Origin: Hymenolepis diminuta
Lineage: Eukaryota > Platyhelminthes > Cestoda > Cyclophyllidea > Hymenolepididae
NCBI GenBank assembly: GCA_900708905.1
Contig: CAADRB010000078.1
Coordinates: forward strand, 124,001 to 188,000
Reading direction: 5' to 3'
Length of the DNA: 64,000 bases
The notes under the pieces were generated by a model. The model was not told the DNA's origin. It made no database searches and saw only the letters and a program-made list of their open reading frames with translations. Of this stretch, positions 36,545-49,700 are shown piece after piece. Position numbers and translations under genes: made by a program. How positions within the stretch are numbered: the stretch's first letter is position 1; every line of letters begins with the position of its first letter.

Positions 36545-36700
36545 AACATCAGTCCGGTTTAATAGATGCATTTTAACACTCATCATACGTAGGAAAATAA
36601 CAATGGAGTCTCTGATGAGAAGTTTGAATTCTGACGCCACCATTTTCAATCTGCGGGGTTGGCCATTCCGTTCACTGGACGCGCATTGACGGCATCGAAT
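36545..36700 (+). repeat. Dispersed repeat family A, copy 4
   Basis: Matches copy 1 over its length: CAGTCCGGTTTA, GATGCATTTTAACACTCATC, a TCTCTGATGAGAAGTTTG block, and GGCCATTCCGTTCACTGG with GCGC following. Confidence 0.6.
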
Positions 36701-39439
36701 CTGCGACCTCGCACTTTTCAAATCAGCACATTAACGGCCGCGCTATCGGTGCAAAGTAGCTTACTAAGTAAGGTCTACGATGGTTTATTGTTCTTGAAAA
36801 GAGTACGCGCATTTCTATCTATCTGTCTAAAAGGTTTCAATTAGTTCTTATAAAATGACGAACAAAGGTTTTAAAATTTTTCCATGAAATATATGTGGGC
36901 GATAAGTAATGAAGATAGGCTTCTGATACTAAATACAAAGATGGAAGTGGCACCACCGTGTACTACTTAAAGGTCTACCAATTACAAGGATTCTCTTGTG
37001 TTAATATATGGACTGCATGATTGAGAATATAGAAGGAAATCCAAATTAACATTTTGTGCAATTGTTCCTCCTCAAGGCTCACTTTAAATTTTGTTTTTTT
37101 ATTATCTCTAACATATTTGTTTATCCTATTCGTTTAGTGGCAGAAAGCTCACATCTCAACTGTCACTCGCTTTAATAGCCGCAGAACGGTTGATTGGTAT
37201 TAACTTTAGATATGAGCTGATATAAATATTATCATCCACCCATCTCATAGGATATAGGAATATAAATGCATCAACAAATAACGGCATTTTTTCATGATTG
37301 CTCAATGGAAATTGGATGAGTGTAAAGTAGATTTATCTCCCTTAATCTAATCTTGGGCCGAGGGGATACTAGATGAAAGTAAAATCTATCAACACTAATG
37401 CAAAAATTTGCCATATCATTATAAATAGTAAAATAGCTGGAGTTTTTTCATTCCTAAAAGATAATTCCTATTCGCTAATTGGAAAAAGCTTCTTATCCCG
37501 AAAGGGAAAGTTGCTGATTATGTAGGAAAGGGGAATTAAATGAAGGGTAACATTATTGATAGATGGTTACGTCTTATGACTTAAAATTGTTCTTCATAAG
37601 AAATAAAATCAGCACGCTTATTTCTCAATTAGCATTCTTCTAAAATTCTATAAAAGTACCGTGCTTACTTTGGAATTTACTACTAAATTAACAACTGTCA
37701 CGTGATAGAAACAAGCACTGATAAATCGCGTTTTATTCAATAATAATTCGCCTTCTTAATAGTATAACGTGGATTACAAAGTACGCCTCTTAATCAACGA
37801 CATTAAGAGAACAAAAATACCAGACCTAGGTGGGTTATATTATCTGAGTGTTGCTTTGAGCTGAACTTAATTAATTCATATCAACTACAAATCTCAGCTA
37901 ATATCAACGAAGGTCTCTAAAGGTAGGGCTACTGCTTGATCAGTTAGGGTGTACGCTCTTTTCTGCTATTGGAGAAATTTGAAGTGACTGGTGAAAAGCG
38001 GGATTACAAAGATATGAGCAAACGCTCCTGAAAGTAAACATCTAATACGATTGCCACATTATATATGTCATGGTTTCAAAGTCAAAACTCGCGGATTTTA
38101 CTTTTTCTTAGATACAAATATATAATTATCAAACTAATAACAAGATATGACCCTTTTAGTCAAACTGACTTAAATATAAATTGGTTAATTAATATTTCAC
38201 TCCAATTTAGCATTTGCACTCTATAATACTCACTTTCGCTTATTAAGGAGGAATTAGGCAACAGAATCAGTCACTTCCTTTCCCGTATGTGTTTGCAATT
38301 TTCCCCTGCTTAGTAAGACTTCTCTGTTTCTGGTATAAATTACTTAAACTCATAAAACTTATTTATAGTACGCTTATTCCAAGCAGGTTGGATACAAGCA
38401 CAATCAGAAATACGGTAGAGAACTGAGAGTTCTTTGTTTGTTGATGAGATTGAGAGGTTTGAAAATCAAATGATTTAGGAAAAAATGTTGCGAACGTGAG
38501 AATGGACTATTTGAGATAGATTGGAAACTGATATTGGATCTAAATCAACACAAAAATACCATACGGATGTTGTGATGTTACAATTGTTTTTACAAATTTT
38601 GAGTAATAATGCGCAGAGTAACGCCTGTATCTTTAACTTGAAAGATGACCCTCTATGAATTCCCAAAATTACTCTTTATTCACATCCTCTATGACATCCT
38701 ATTCGTCCACGAAGCTGCAGTGATATCTTTATGTCTCTATGACTCAAACCCTTATTCTATCATATCTAGACAAGTATATCATTCCACTCTTTCCTATAAC
38801 TGTCCCGTTTTATTTGAAAGTACACTACACTCATACCTCACGCGCGCCCTTGCCCAGGTGACTCATGTAAGCTGTCTTTGTATTTCCACTCGAGTACACA
38901 CGCTTGTCACACACTGCTCCTACGCTGTCCTCTCATGCCCTTTGTTCTTTATCTCTTTCTTAGCCGCTAGAATCCTCATTGTGGCTTGATCAATGTATTT
39001 TGTCCAAAACAGCTCTTGGTCTTCCGCTCTATAACTGGTGTTAGCAGTTGGCCTTTTGGTGTTATCTTGATTCCGACAAACTATGTATTTTAAATGGATA
39101 TGGCTATCATCCAAAGTGTATCATATTCTAAATACTAATGGAAAAACTGGGTTAGCTACCTACCAAAACAGAGAGACTGCGCATAAGATGGGACAAGAAA
39201 GGAAAACAATTATACTCAGTTCTGAGTCTGTGCAAAGAGCTGTCTAACGTACAGGCTGCAAAATCACAAAGTCACTGTAGAGTTGAAAATCACATAAACT
39301 CTTTTTCAGAATTGTTTGCATGAATGGGTTTGAAACAGCTGGTAAGAGAGAACTGGGCTTACGTAATTCTGCCAAATTAAAGAAGCGTCAAAGCTAGTAT
39401 CAAAACTGAAGATCTCAACTTATGCCACTCAAATCCTCT

Positions 39440-39480
39440 TTGGTTTTTAGAAAAGAATTGGCGCCACCACCCAATCTGTA
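39440..39480 (-). repeat. Dispersed repeat family C block (inverted partner of 41925-41965)
   Basis: The complement reads ATTGGGTGGTGGCGCCAATT; 41936-41960 reads ATTGGGTGGTGGCGCCACTC. Looser relatives with a GGTGGTGG/GGTGGTAC core after TTTGYAAGAT occur at 14700-14730 and 19645-19670. On the other strand the core starts TGGCGCCACC, the form of a tRNA primer-binding site, but no flanking LTR could be shown. Confidence 0.4.
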
Positions 39481-40766
39481 GACTTGTACAATTTTAGATG
39501 AACGTCTTATCCTGCTATGGAAGGAATTAGAACTTATTAGTGACCTATTTAATAAAAAAATACAAGTGAATGTACACATTTGCTCATGATAACTGACATT
39601 CGTTGCAGTTGCATTCCACCGAACTTGAAAAACAACCTTCAACCGATTTTAAATTCTCAACTATCAAAAGGTGCAAATAACAAAGGAACATTAGGCTCAT
39701 ATCGACCTCCCAACGGACGAAATCATTATATTTCACCTTCCTCTTTCTAATAAGTGTAACATTGAAAGTCATACATTTCTTTGCCAAATTTTATTTTAAT
39801 TAAATTTTATCTTATTAGTATTCATTTAAATTCAATGTACAAGATATTAAATAATGCCTTACATGTTTATTTAGGGATTATTATTATTAAAATATACTGC
39901 AATTTCTTTAAAATTAGTATTATTACACTCTATGATCACATTCTGTCAGGGTTAGTTTGTAGATTTGCAATTTTAAGGGCATTTGCAATTTCAGGGAATG
40001 AAAGCCACATATGGTACAGTTGAATTTTTATCATAATTTCAATAAAAGTCACATAGATATTATACTAATCGCACCTACCCAATTTTTATATGAGGTGAAA
40101 TAATATTGATGTAATTGATTGCTGGAGCCTTATGTGACTTCATTGGCTTTATTCTGTAATCATGCGTTTATTTACGAAGCTAGAATACTTTATAATATGA
40201 AATACCAATAAAATATTTAAACAAACTACTTATAACTCTTGACTTTGTAAGGTAGGAACATTTGACAGAGATGAATTAGAGGTTGATCTGACTATTTGAT
40301 AATGACATGTGTAATTTTAATGGTTAATGTGAAAAATATTTCTAAAATCCATAAATGTGTTCTGAAATTAAGGACCTTTTGAAATAAATACAGGTTTTCA
40401 AATTCCCTTTAATAAATGCAGCATTGACAACAACATTCTATATTTCTAAATCGTATTTCTGGATCGAATATCAACTAATATCTTTTTGAGGAATTTAGCA
40501 ACACTAATTAACGGTCTGATGCCTTTTTGGTCATCATTTAAAATCAAGAGGCCGATAGGACTCTAAAGATCTTTTAACAAACCTGGTGTTTACTATTATG
40601 TCTCTCGATAAGGCAAAGGTAATTTATAGGTTTTAACAAAGATAAAGCGTTCAAAAAAGAGAAACAATAAACTAGTCGAACAAGGTAAGAAACAGGGATG
40701 GCAACAAGCATGTATCGAGGTGAAGGTATCAAGGCTCTTGAGTGAGCCTATGTTTACGATATTCAG

Positions 40767-40927
40767 AGCTTGATGACAATGCCTTGGATTCCATGACACC
40801 CGATCATTTTGTATCTTTTGACAGCGAAAATCGGGTAACTGGGACTAGCAAAGATTTTTTAAAAGTAGTTTATTTGGACTCAGAGCAAAGAAGAATCACT
40901 AGAAAACGTGGAAAATCTTCAACTTAA
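40767..40927 (+). CDS. Possible terminal coding exon, unknown protein
   Basis: After an acceptor (GATATTCAG, ending 40766) an open frame runs to TAA 40925-40927, with residues such as LDDNALDSMTPDHF, FDSENRVTGTSKDF and a basic end RRITRKRGKSST. Its composition is acidic then basic and looks like real protein. An ATG at about 40600 followed by a KRSKKRNNKLVEQ-type stretch could be the 5' part, but I could not find a clean intron to join them. I do not recognise the family. It could be a decayed gene or chance. Confidence 0.3.
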
Positions 40928-41924
40928 AACGATACTCATTAATCAAAACACTACTTATTTAACTATTTCATCTATTTTCTTGATCTATGGAATTTAAATT
41001 GTACTTTTATCAAAAAGCATCTACTTTTATTTTGAAGAAGGTGAAACAAATGCCTAAATGTAATAAAAATACACTACAATATAATTTATTGTCTTTTCTA
41101 AATCTATCTAACGTTTTCAGAGGGATCGTTAAATCGTTTGCGATTGTTATAAGCAAATATTAGCTTAAAATTAAAACAATCGTATCTGGTAATAAGATGG
41201 ATTTGACAGATATTACTTACGTTCCGAAATTGGGTGAATTAAGATGAAACGCATTAACTATTCCGGAATTAGTTTTAAATTAACCGCCCAGAATGGGCTT
41301 AACTTCACATTTCAATGCGAAGTTAGATTTTATTTGCTTTTAAGCAGCTACCCAACTGAAATCTTTTTCCTTTGCTAGGCTCGCAAAACACATTCGTTTA
41401 GTATGTCAATTTACATAGTGGCTGAATATATATCGTATCGAGGATACATTTTGGAAACAAAGAATATAGTGCTTTCAAATTCTGGTCTTCTGAAGAAGGG
41501 TAGCTATGGAATTCGATGATTACTTTTTGAATATTTTATATTTTAACCTTTCGGCCTGACCAATTGAACTCGAAATGTTTACTTCACGGAAAAATATTTT
41601 TTTCATGATCACCATAAATAAGTAGCACAATAAAATGTATTTTCTCTACCGTAATCTCTTAAAGATTTCAGTATACCGTTGCCAGGTGTCATTGCAAGAT
41701 GAGTTCAACATCCATAAAAAATCTGTTAAGAATTTTCTTTACTAAGGGTATCTGAGGTACTTGGGAAGTATTTTTAAGCATTCTCACTTTTGTTTAAGCT
41801 CAGCCTTAAAAGTGTGTGAGTGAAAATTACGCAAGTCGTCGAGTTTTAAGGACGCAGATTGGCATTCGTTTTTATTTTGTATTCCACAAACTGGTTCAAA
41901 CTCTTTTGATAACAGAAGAAAGTG

Positions 41925-41965
41925 TACACCCAAATTTAAAAAATTGGGTGGTGGCGCCACTCCCA
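41925..41965 (+). repeat. Dispersed repeat family C block
   Basis: Carries AAAAAATTGGGTGGTGGCGC and then CACTCCCACATTT. It is the inverted partner of 39440-39480, about 2.5 kb away. Confidence 0.4.
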
Positions 41966-43751
41966 CATTTAGCGTTAAAAAACATTAATTTGACAAGTTT
42001 CCAGTTAAGTTGAGATTTGCAGATAATGGAAAATTTAATGTTAACAATATTAGCTTTATTTGTTTTATTCATTCATTGAAAATAAATAAAGGCTAGAGTC
42101 GAGATATTCGGCACATAATGTCAATATTAACAGGACATTCTTATCATTTACGTCGGGTATTCTATATACGATTAGTTTAAATAGAAAACTATCAAGACAA
42201 AAATAAGAGAGGAGCCTTGACATTTTATCTTTCAATTTAATGCATCTGCTGTGGCGATTTTTGATTTTTATTTTAAAAAACCATATTCAATGAAGCATTT
42301 CTTCAGCACGCCTAATCTACATTCATTTTGGTCTCTTAAACAAAACGTAGCGACCACAGGACTTAGTCACCACAGATTATCGATCTTCCCGGTTTTCGAA
42401 CCTCCATCCTTTCCGTTCATGACGCTCTTAACCTGTTTACCGTTTTTACTCTATCTGATCTATATTTGCTGAATGTACTCTTCTATTTAGCCGCAATAAC
42501 CGCTTATTAATAACCACAAGGGCACCCTACCCTTGTTCTACCCATGTATAGATATTCGGCCACCGTCTCTATCTTCTTTTAAGCTTTTGGCAATTAAGTT
42601 TTTAAAGCTTGTAGTGGACTAGCAAATTTTCGAAATTGCCAATTTTGGCTTGAATTGGTTTTTTTTTCTTTTCACCACTTGCCTTATCGAAAACGAAAAC
42701 TTGAATCTCCGTCATAAATAAAATTATGAAGGCACTAATTTCTGGGCTGTTTAAATTGATCAACTTTCAACTCAAAACTACGAAAAACATTGTATAGCTC
42801 TCTTACTGATTTTACAGAAAAGGGCACTGTTAGAAGAAATGATAATTATTTTCCCCCGCTCCCAACATTTCTTCTATGAACAAAAATGTATTTTCTTTCT
42901 TTATTTCCCCACCGATAAAAGACACTTGATAATTATTTGTATTTGTTTAAGCCGATACTGATTGAGTGTGAGTTTCGTTAATACACGCGTGTTGACTATA
43001 ACGTGCCTTCTTATCTGCCGTGGGTTATTAGCTTCTGTGTTAAATTGCTATATTACCGAGTTTTCTAGATTGTTGGCTCTGCTAGATTACTATCCAAACT
43101 CCTAGTTACGTTATAGCAGGTAACTATGGTCTTTTACACTACTTCCAGACATCATTTCAAAATTCATAACTATGTTATCATTGCAACAATTTTATGACAG
43201 TTTGTCTAATAATAGAATTTCTATTTAGTAACATATTTTTATCACCAAGCCAAAGCTACAAGTACCTATGAACTCGGCTAAACATTCTCAAATACCTTGA
43301 AAGCTAATGACAACCACATGAAATTGTTAAAATCAACCAAAAATTAGACAAAAATTTCATAATTAGAGAAAACATGTTTTATCCTTTTTCCTAAGTAAGT
43401 GCTCGAGAAATTCCCCCCCCCCCTCTCTGATATATTATTTTAATTTAAATTAAGTTAAACTCTAGTTGTGAATGGCCTTGAAAATTACTTTGCATCAATT
43501 AGTGCGTATATCACCCCATCCCACCCTCCACTAGAGAATAAATAATGTCATTCACTAGTCTCAAATTCATTCAAAGATGATCACTGCATACAGGGAACAA
43601 GGGGACTCGAATCATGGTCTGATAGTCCCGCTATGTACAGAAATGCATGTTTGGCGCGCAAGTAGGCTTATACGTACGTCTATATAACTGTAACGAGAAG
43701 GTTGCTATCCAGAGTGGAGGGGGATAAAGATTGATAAATTAGGGAATATAG

Positions 43752-46700
43752 CTAAGACAGATTTGAAGAAGGGGGATTTGCAACAATTTGGGTGCTTGGG
43801 AGAGGCTCATAAAGACTTAAGTACTCCAATGCTGCTGCGTAGCAGAAGGCATATTCCGTGGAGGATTCTACAAGACCACATCGCTGCCACCACAACAATT
43901 TCGTAGTCTGAAAAGCATCCACAACACCTTCGACTCGCATACGTTCAAAGAGTATTGAGAGCATCAAGAAAATACCCGTATAACCGGTACCCGTTCTATG
44001 AGGGAGAAAAAAATGCTATTAATCAATCCCTACTTACAACTTTTCAGTAAAATACGTTAAACCATGCTTGTTCAATTACCTGCAATGAACAGTAATTGGT
44101 CCCTCCAGTCCGAATTGTTCTTGAGTTTTATGCACCTGTTCAATTAGATCAATGAGACTAACGGCAGCTTTCTGACAGGTTAATTCATCAAACACATTCT
44201 TCTTATAGGAATCATTTGAAATAGAACGATAGTAATTGTTTCCACTGCTCATGAATCCGAAATTGGGGGTATTATTGGCAGACGAGCGATTGGGTAGCCA
44301 TTCAGCCAATGGTGGGAGAGACGGTGGGAGTGGGACATCACTTGCACCTGGTTGGTTCATATGCCGGGATGATGCCAGCACTCGGCCAATCAGTAGAGAG
44401 AGCTGTGAAGCCTCAAATAGTCTGATTATTCGAGATTGACCACTCTTAGCATCGGTTAGTCGGAACTCTCTTAACACATAGGCTGTCATATCGTAGGATG
44501 CAAGAGGTTCAGCAACCAAGAATCCGTACCTCGCGGCTTCTTCTGTTGGCCAATAGGATGGCTAGAATAGAACAATGTGAAATTCGTGACATGAATTTGA
44601 ATTTTTTTCAGTAGTTCATTATTCGCACCTCTTTATCAAATTCGTAAGAATCGAGCTGAACGATAATACAGGAACCTGATTCCCAGATCATACGCCAGAA
44701 GTCCTCAACGAATGATGGAATTGGCGTTTGCGTAGCGATGAAAGCTGATCTCAGACGATAGCTGTCAACATAGGAAGCGTTGATATAATCAGAACCATCG
44801 ACACCACGAATTGGAGAGAGTTTTACTCGATTACTTTCGTAAGGGATGAATTCAATGCCTCGACGATTTTTCGGAATATTAACCTAAGTAGAAGAATCAG
44901 CGTTAGTCGGAATCCCGATTAGGTTTATTAAAAAAGGATCATTAAACACTAGCATCCATGTCATCATATGTAACGTAGTTTTGCGTCTTTTTATTTTCAA
45001 TAAGTTCGAGCGTCCTCTCAGAATGGAATGGGCAAAACTTCAGCTTTCTTCTAAGTCAATATAGCCGACAGAGTTTAATACTACTTGATTTTGCATTGCT
45101 TTATTGTGTCGGTGATAAATTCAATCAACATCATTTTGTTCAATCAATAATGCAATTATAAACATATTTATATGCATAGAGGGCAAATGCAAGGAAAGAT
45201 ACGTAAAAGTGGCATAATTGTGTAACTCAGAGACAATACTCCACAGAGCAAAATTGCGGAATATATTAAGATAAATGCAATTCAAATAACATACCATTAA
45301 TTCTCATCCTGCGCTTCCCGTGTATTTGAACATCAATCACTTAAATTTTTCAACGCTGACGTTACTCTTTATCCGTATGACAGTTCTTAAAAACGAGTTT
45401 TTACGGTTTACAAGCTGATATTTCAGCCAAGAGAAGGAAAAAAGAACAAGTTTTCGCAGACGCAGAGAAAACCCTCCACCCTAGTTCAAATCGAACTATG
45501 CAGTGTGACGTAATTTATATTGGTTCACTTAAACACTTTAGAGGTTGATTATTGTTTCAATAATGATGAAAGAAAATACGAAATTAATTCCATCAAGAAA
45601 AGTATTAAGTTATTTTTTGTTGCCTTTTTTCAATTTGATAATTATTTTAAATTGTTAAATATAAGATTGTAATGTTTGAATAATTTGTCGGTCACCCTTT
45701 AAAATGCAGTAGGTTCATTCAAATCATCAAAGTCCAACTGAGACGAACTATTTAGTCTCAATGAATACTAACTATGCATGGATTTACCGTGATTTTTGGT
45801 CTCGAAAAGTTGTCAGTTATAGACTGTAACTATCTAGAATTACCTGCCTATGTGACAATCTGTGCCGTTACGTTAAACTCATTTTCAAGGTCATTGTTTG
45901 CCAAAAGGGAAAGAGATACATGGTAATTTATTCTCCAGACAGATCTCCAATAGTGAAAAACTGGGGAAACAATGCAATAGAAATGCTCGTATATAGGCAA
46001 GAATATAAATATTATATTATTTTGACGAATAAATCGATGCAAATATACTCACCGGCATAGCGCCACTTGCAACATCTCCAGACGTCTCTCCAAAATCATC
46101 TCCACAAGCCAGAAGTCCTCCTGGCGATTGATGTGCAACAACGGACGCAACATGCCCAGCAGTCTGGTTGACCAATTGACTAAACTCCAGAGCCAAACCC
46201 GTATTCGCTAGAGGGTCCAAATTCGAATTTTGAGTTTGCAATGGTTCGTCTTCAGGACAACAGGTAACCATGAGTTTTTGCCAGTGACCTCGTAATTGAC
46301 GTGCTGGTAGTTCTGTATTTCCGCTTAAAGCCGCTTCAAGTAACGCCTCGTAGATAAACACATACTGTTCCTCTGTTTGAACGATGAAGTTTCGTTGACT
46401 ACGAAGTTGGGTAACCACGGAGAGGACGTCCACAACATTCTCGTGGTGCATTTGTTGAAGAAGGATGTCCAAAACAATGTATGCTCCTAAAAATATGTAC
46501 AAATTTGTAAGAGTCAGTGCAGAATTACTTAAATTGATTCAAGTAGACACTAACCTGTTCGACCAACTCCCGCAGAGCAGTGAACTATTATTGGTCCAAC
46601 TTCTGGTATAAATTCAGCGTTAACCCGTCTCAAGAACATTAATAGAGGAGCTGGATGGTTAGGAACTCCATGATCTGGCCATGCAGTGAATTGTAGCTGG

Positions 46701-49700
46701 CGAACCTCGCGCTTTTCTCTGCAACTATAAATGAAAACCAAACTTAAGTTTGACTCAGTTTTATTCCTGCTAACCAAGCAAAACCTAAGATTTTATTACG
46801 CACCCGCTCTTTTGTACTGTAAAAGTTCTGATGGTATAATAAGCCAGTTCAACAGCTTCCATCAGGCTGACGGTGATATTTCCATAAGTTGTGGTTGCTA
46901 TCGGGGAACCAATTGTTTGGGAACTTTCAGAGTTAGAGATTAAAGTTGATCTTGGTGATAACCAATCAACGTTCTTGGTTGGACTGAGACGTGCATTGGT
47001 TGGTAGACCACTGGTTGGCCAATACTGTTCACATTTAACACGCTCTCTTTCTTCTAATCGGGTCATTGCTACAATTGTGCTTGAATGTTGCTCCCATACC
47101 ATGCGCCAGAAGTCACAAACGGTATTCGGGAGAGGTCCCTGAAAGACAACAAAATAGAAAAATTTCATCTAGTTATGCAGTTGTTAGTAGTGGATGTGAA
47201 TTGCAAACCTGGGTGGCAATGTAAGTGCATTTGCGATTATAACCAGTAAGAAAATTGGCATTAATATAATCGCTATCCGCATCACCATCAACACGACTGA
47301 GTATAACACGCGAATGGTCATAGGTGACAACGTTGGCATATCGATTTTTGGGTCGATTTGCAGGACGGCTAGAGTGTTCCCAAGTGAATTGGCCACCAGG
47401 GTCGATAGATTCAAACTCGGCAGAGAGTAAAAGACCTTGATTTTGTTTTAATTGTTCCACATGGTTTGCCAGGTCTTCGAGAGCGACCGGATGAGATGCG
47501 GTATGTTCGTCTAAAAAGAGGAGAATTCTTAAACTTAAGTGTGAGATTTTAAGAAAAAATGTTGAACAGATTATTGCTTATCGTCGTTTTGGGTACATGA
47601 AATTAAGGTTTAGTTATCTGGAACAGCAAAAATCAATTGCACAGTTCTGAGCTTTGCTAATCAATGTAATCATTGCATGTGATCTCGAGGCATAAATAAG
47701 CTTCTTAAAATTGCAACTTCTGCAAATTGATAATCAATAAAAGTTATGTTCAAATGAACAAACTCCACCGTTTCCATTCCCAAGTCGCAGAAATTAAATA
47801 AGAATTTGAGAAAATGAACGAATACCATCCATTAATTAGAAATAAATATTTGCAGCAATAATATGTAGGATTGGCATCTAAACGTTGATTTCATTTAAAC
47901 TCTCTTCGGAATTTCATCTGGGATGATTTGATTTCTCCATTTGCCCTAACATCTTTGTCCATAGGATTTCAATCCGGCCAGGTACATGAACGTATATTGA
48001 CAATGTGATGACTACCTTAAATCTCGTGCCTTTACCATTAAGGTAAAGGCCAAGTAGCTTCAGCATATCTAAATTAAGGCAAAAATTGACGGGTTTGTTT
48101 CTAATATGCTCAGCTGTAGAGTTAGTTTGGACACAGTGAGGACTGGCTGCTTTGACAGGGAGATCAAATGCCATACTTATATTTCGAACTAAAAGAGATA
48201 TTGAAGGAGATATTCCAATTAAAGTCCGATCAGTATTTACCTATAATTCCAGGTATAACTGGAGCAGGCGAGTTCATGAAATACGGGGGAGGTGGATGTC
48301 TAGAATTCAGCGTTCCCGCAGGTGAAACCATTTCCATTGAATTAATTCCATTCACCGGTGACGAACAGGCATAAGTACCATCAATACCGCCTCCCGTTAC
48401 AGAGGCTGGTAAGGTCATTGCTGCTGCAAGGCTTCCGTTATACCGCCTCAGCGATGAATTACATCCACCCATCATCTGTTCGGAATGCAGTGATAGACCA
48501 TCTGGCGTTCGTAGTCCCCGTCCCATTGGTTCATATCGCAAAAGGGGTGCAGTGGCTGATGAAAAGGTTCCCACTCCCCCAATATTCATTGCTTTCATCG
48601 GTGCGGTAGACATTGAAGTGTCCAGCGGTTTTACAGTACTTCCACTGCATTTAGCCCCGTTTCCATGATGTCGGTGTTGGTTACGCTTCTGGAAGTGTCG
48701 AGCGATGAGGAAACAAATGAAGACCATAATGCAGATGCCAATTACTATTGACAGAGCCGCAACGATAATCTGAATTCGATCTCCATGATTAGTTAAGTCA
48801 CCTGATGAAACTGGTGAAACTGGTGAAACTGATTGGGCAATTTGATTTGCTGAAGGGAAATAGATCTCAGTGGACGTAGGATCTAGATCTCCAGATCTTA
48901 GAACTATTAAAAAATAGATTAAAGGATATCAACCAAGCGCATTAACTGTAGATGATATAAATTTACCTGTAGCTGCGTCATTAAACGGCGTTTGCGGAGA
49001 AGTGACCATTGAACTTATATTCTCCCTAACGATTGGTGGCCAGATTGGATCATCCTCAAGGTCGACCAGATACTCTGATTCCGACTGACCAAACCTGGGT
49101 TTAATTGAACCTTGTGCTCCAGGACCTGACCAATCACTTATAGAGCAAAGGGAGGCTATATTTAAACCCCCATTTCGGAGTAAATCTATTTCAGATCCTA
49201 TAGCATCGTGACCCTAAAATAAGAAAAGTTTTGGATTAATGAACAATTTTTACACGTTTCTACTCAATTAATTTAAGTAGACACGACAAATTACCTCAAC
49301 GCAAGCTCGAACAGCAATATCATAGGCTTGCCCAGATGAAAGTGATGGAGCGAAGAATAAGCCACTTTCTCTTCCCAAGTTTGTCGTTGATGATCCGTTC
49401 AGAATGACACGGACAGCTTTCGTGAGAGGCCTGAATAGTGTAACAGCAGGAAACTGAGCTAGCACAGCAGGAGCATGACCATTTTCAGGTGCTGCGGATT
49501 CTCTAGCGAGAAGTTCGTAAGTGGTGATAGTACCATTCTGCTCATTCGCTCTATACACCGTTACCGTTCCAGGGATTACCCCCATTGGTGGACGGAAATC
49601 AGGTGTGGGGACATATCTAGGTGCTAAAATTGAATATTGATATTGAGGACTATTTATAAATACACTAATTAGTGTATAGGTTGAAGACTCACGCTTTGAA

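Larger units (their letters stand above)
36137..43751. other. Repeat-bearing spacer between DyP and the receptor phosphatase
   Basis: About 7.6 kb. Contains family A copy 4 (36545-36700), family C blocks at 39440-39480 and 41925-41965 (opposite orientations, sharing ATTGGGTGGTGGCGCCA), an 11-nt C run at about 43413-43423, and one possible coding exon (40767-40927). Frames at 38645-38989, 39781-40023 and 42251-42472 have no family signature. The right end is the 3' UTR side of the minus-strand phosphatase. Confidence 0.5.

Noticed and set aside
38645..38989. 114-codon frame in the spacer
   Set aside because: Rich in Leu, Ser and Tyr with no family pattern; the opposite strand is also open nearby, as happens in slightly GC-richer non-coding DNA.
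43413..43423. Run of 11 C residues
   Set aside because: A simple homopolymer in a spacer; possibly even a sequencing-length artefact. No functional reading is supported.
46891..47142. Plus-strand frames over the phosphatase exons (for example 46891-47142, 48358-48609 and 44236-44439)
   Set aside because: Shadows of the minus-strand receptor phosphatase exons, which carry all conserved motifs.
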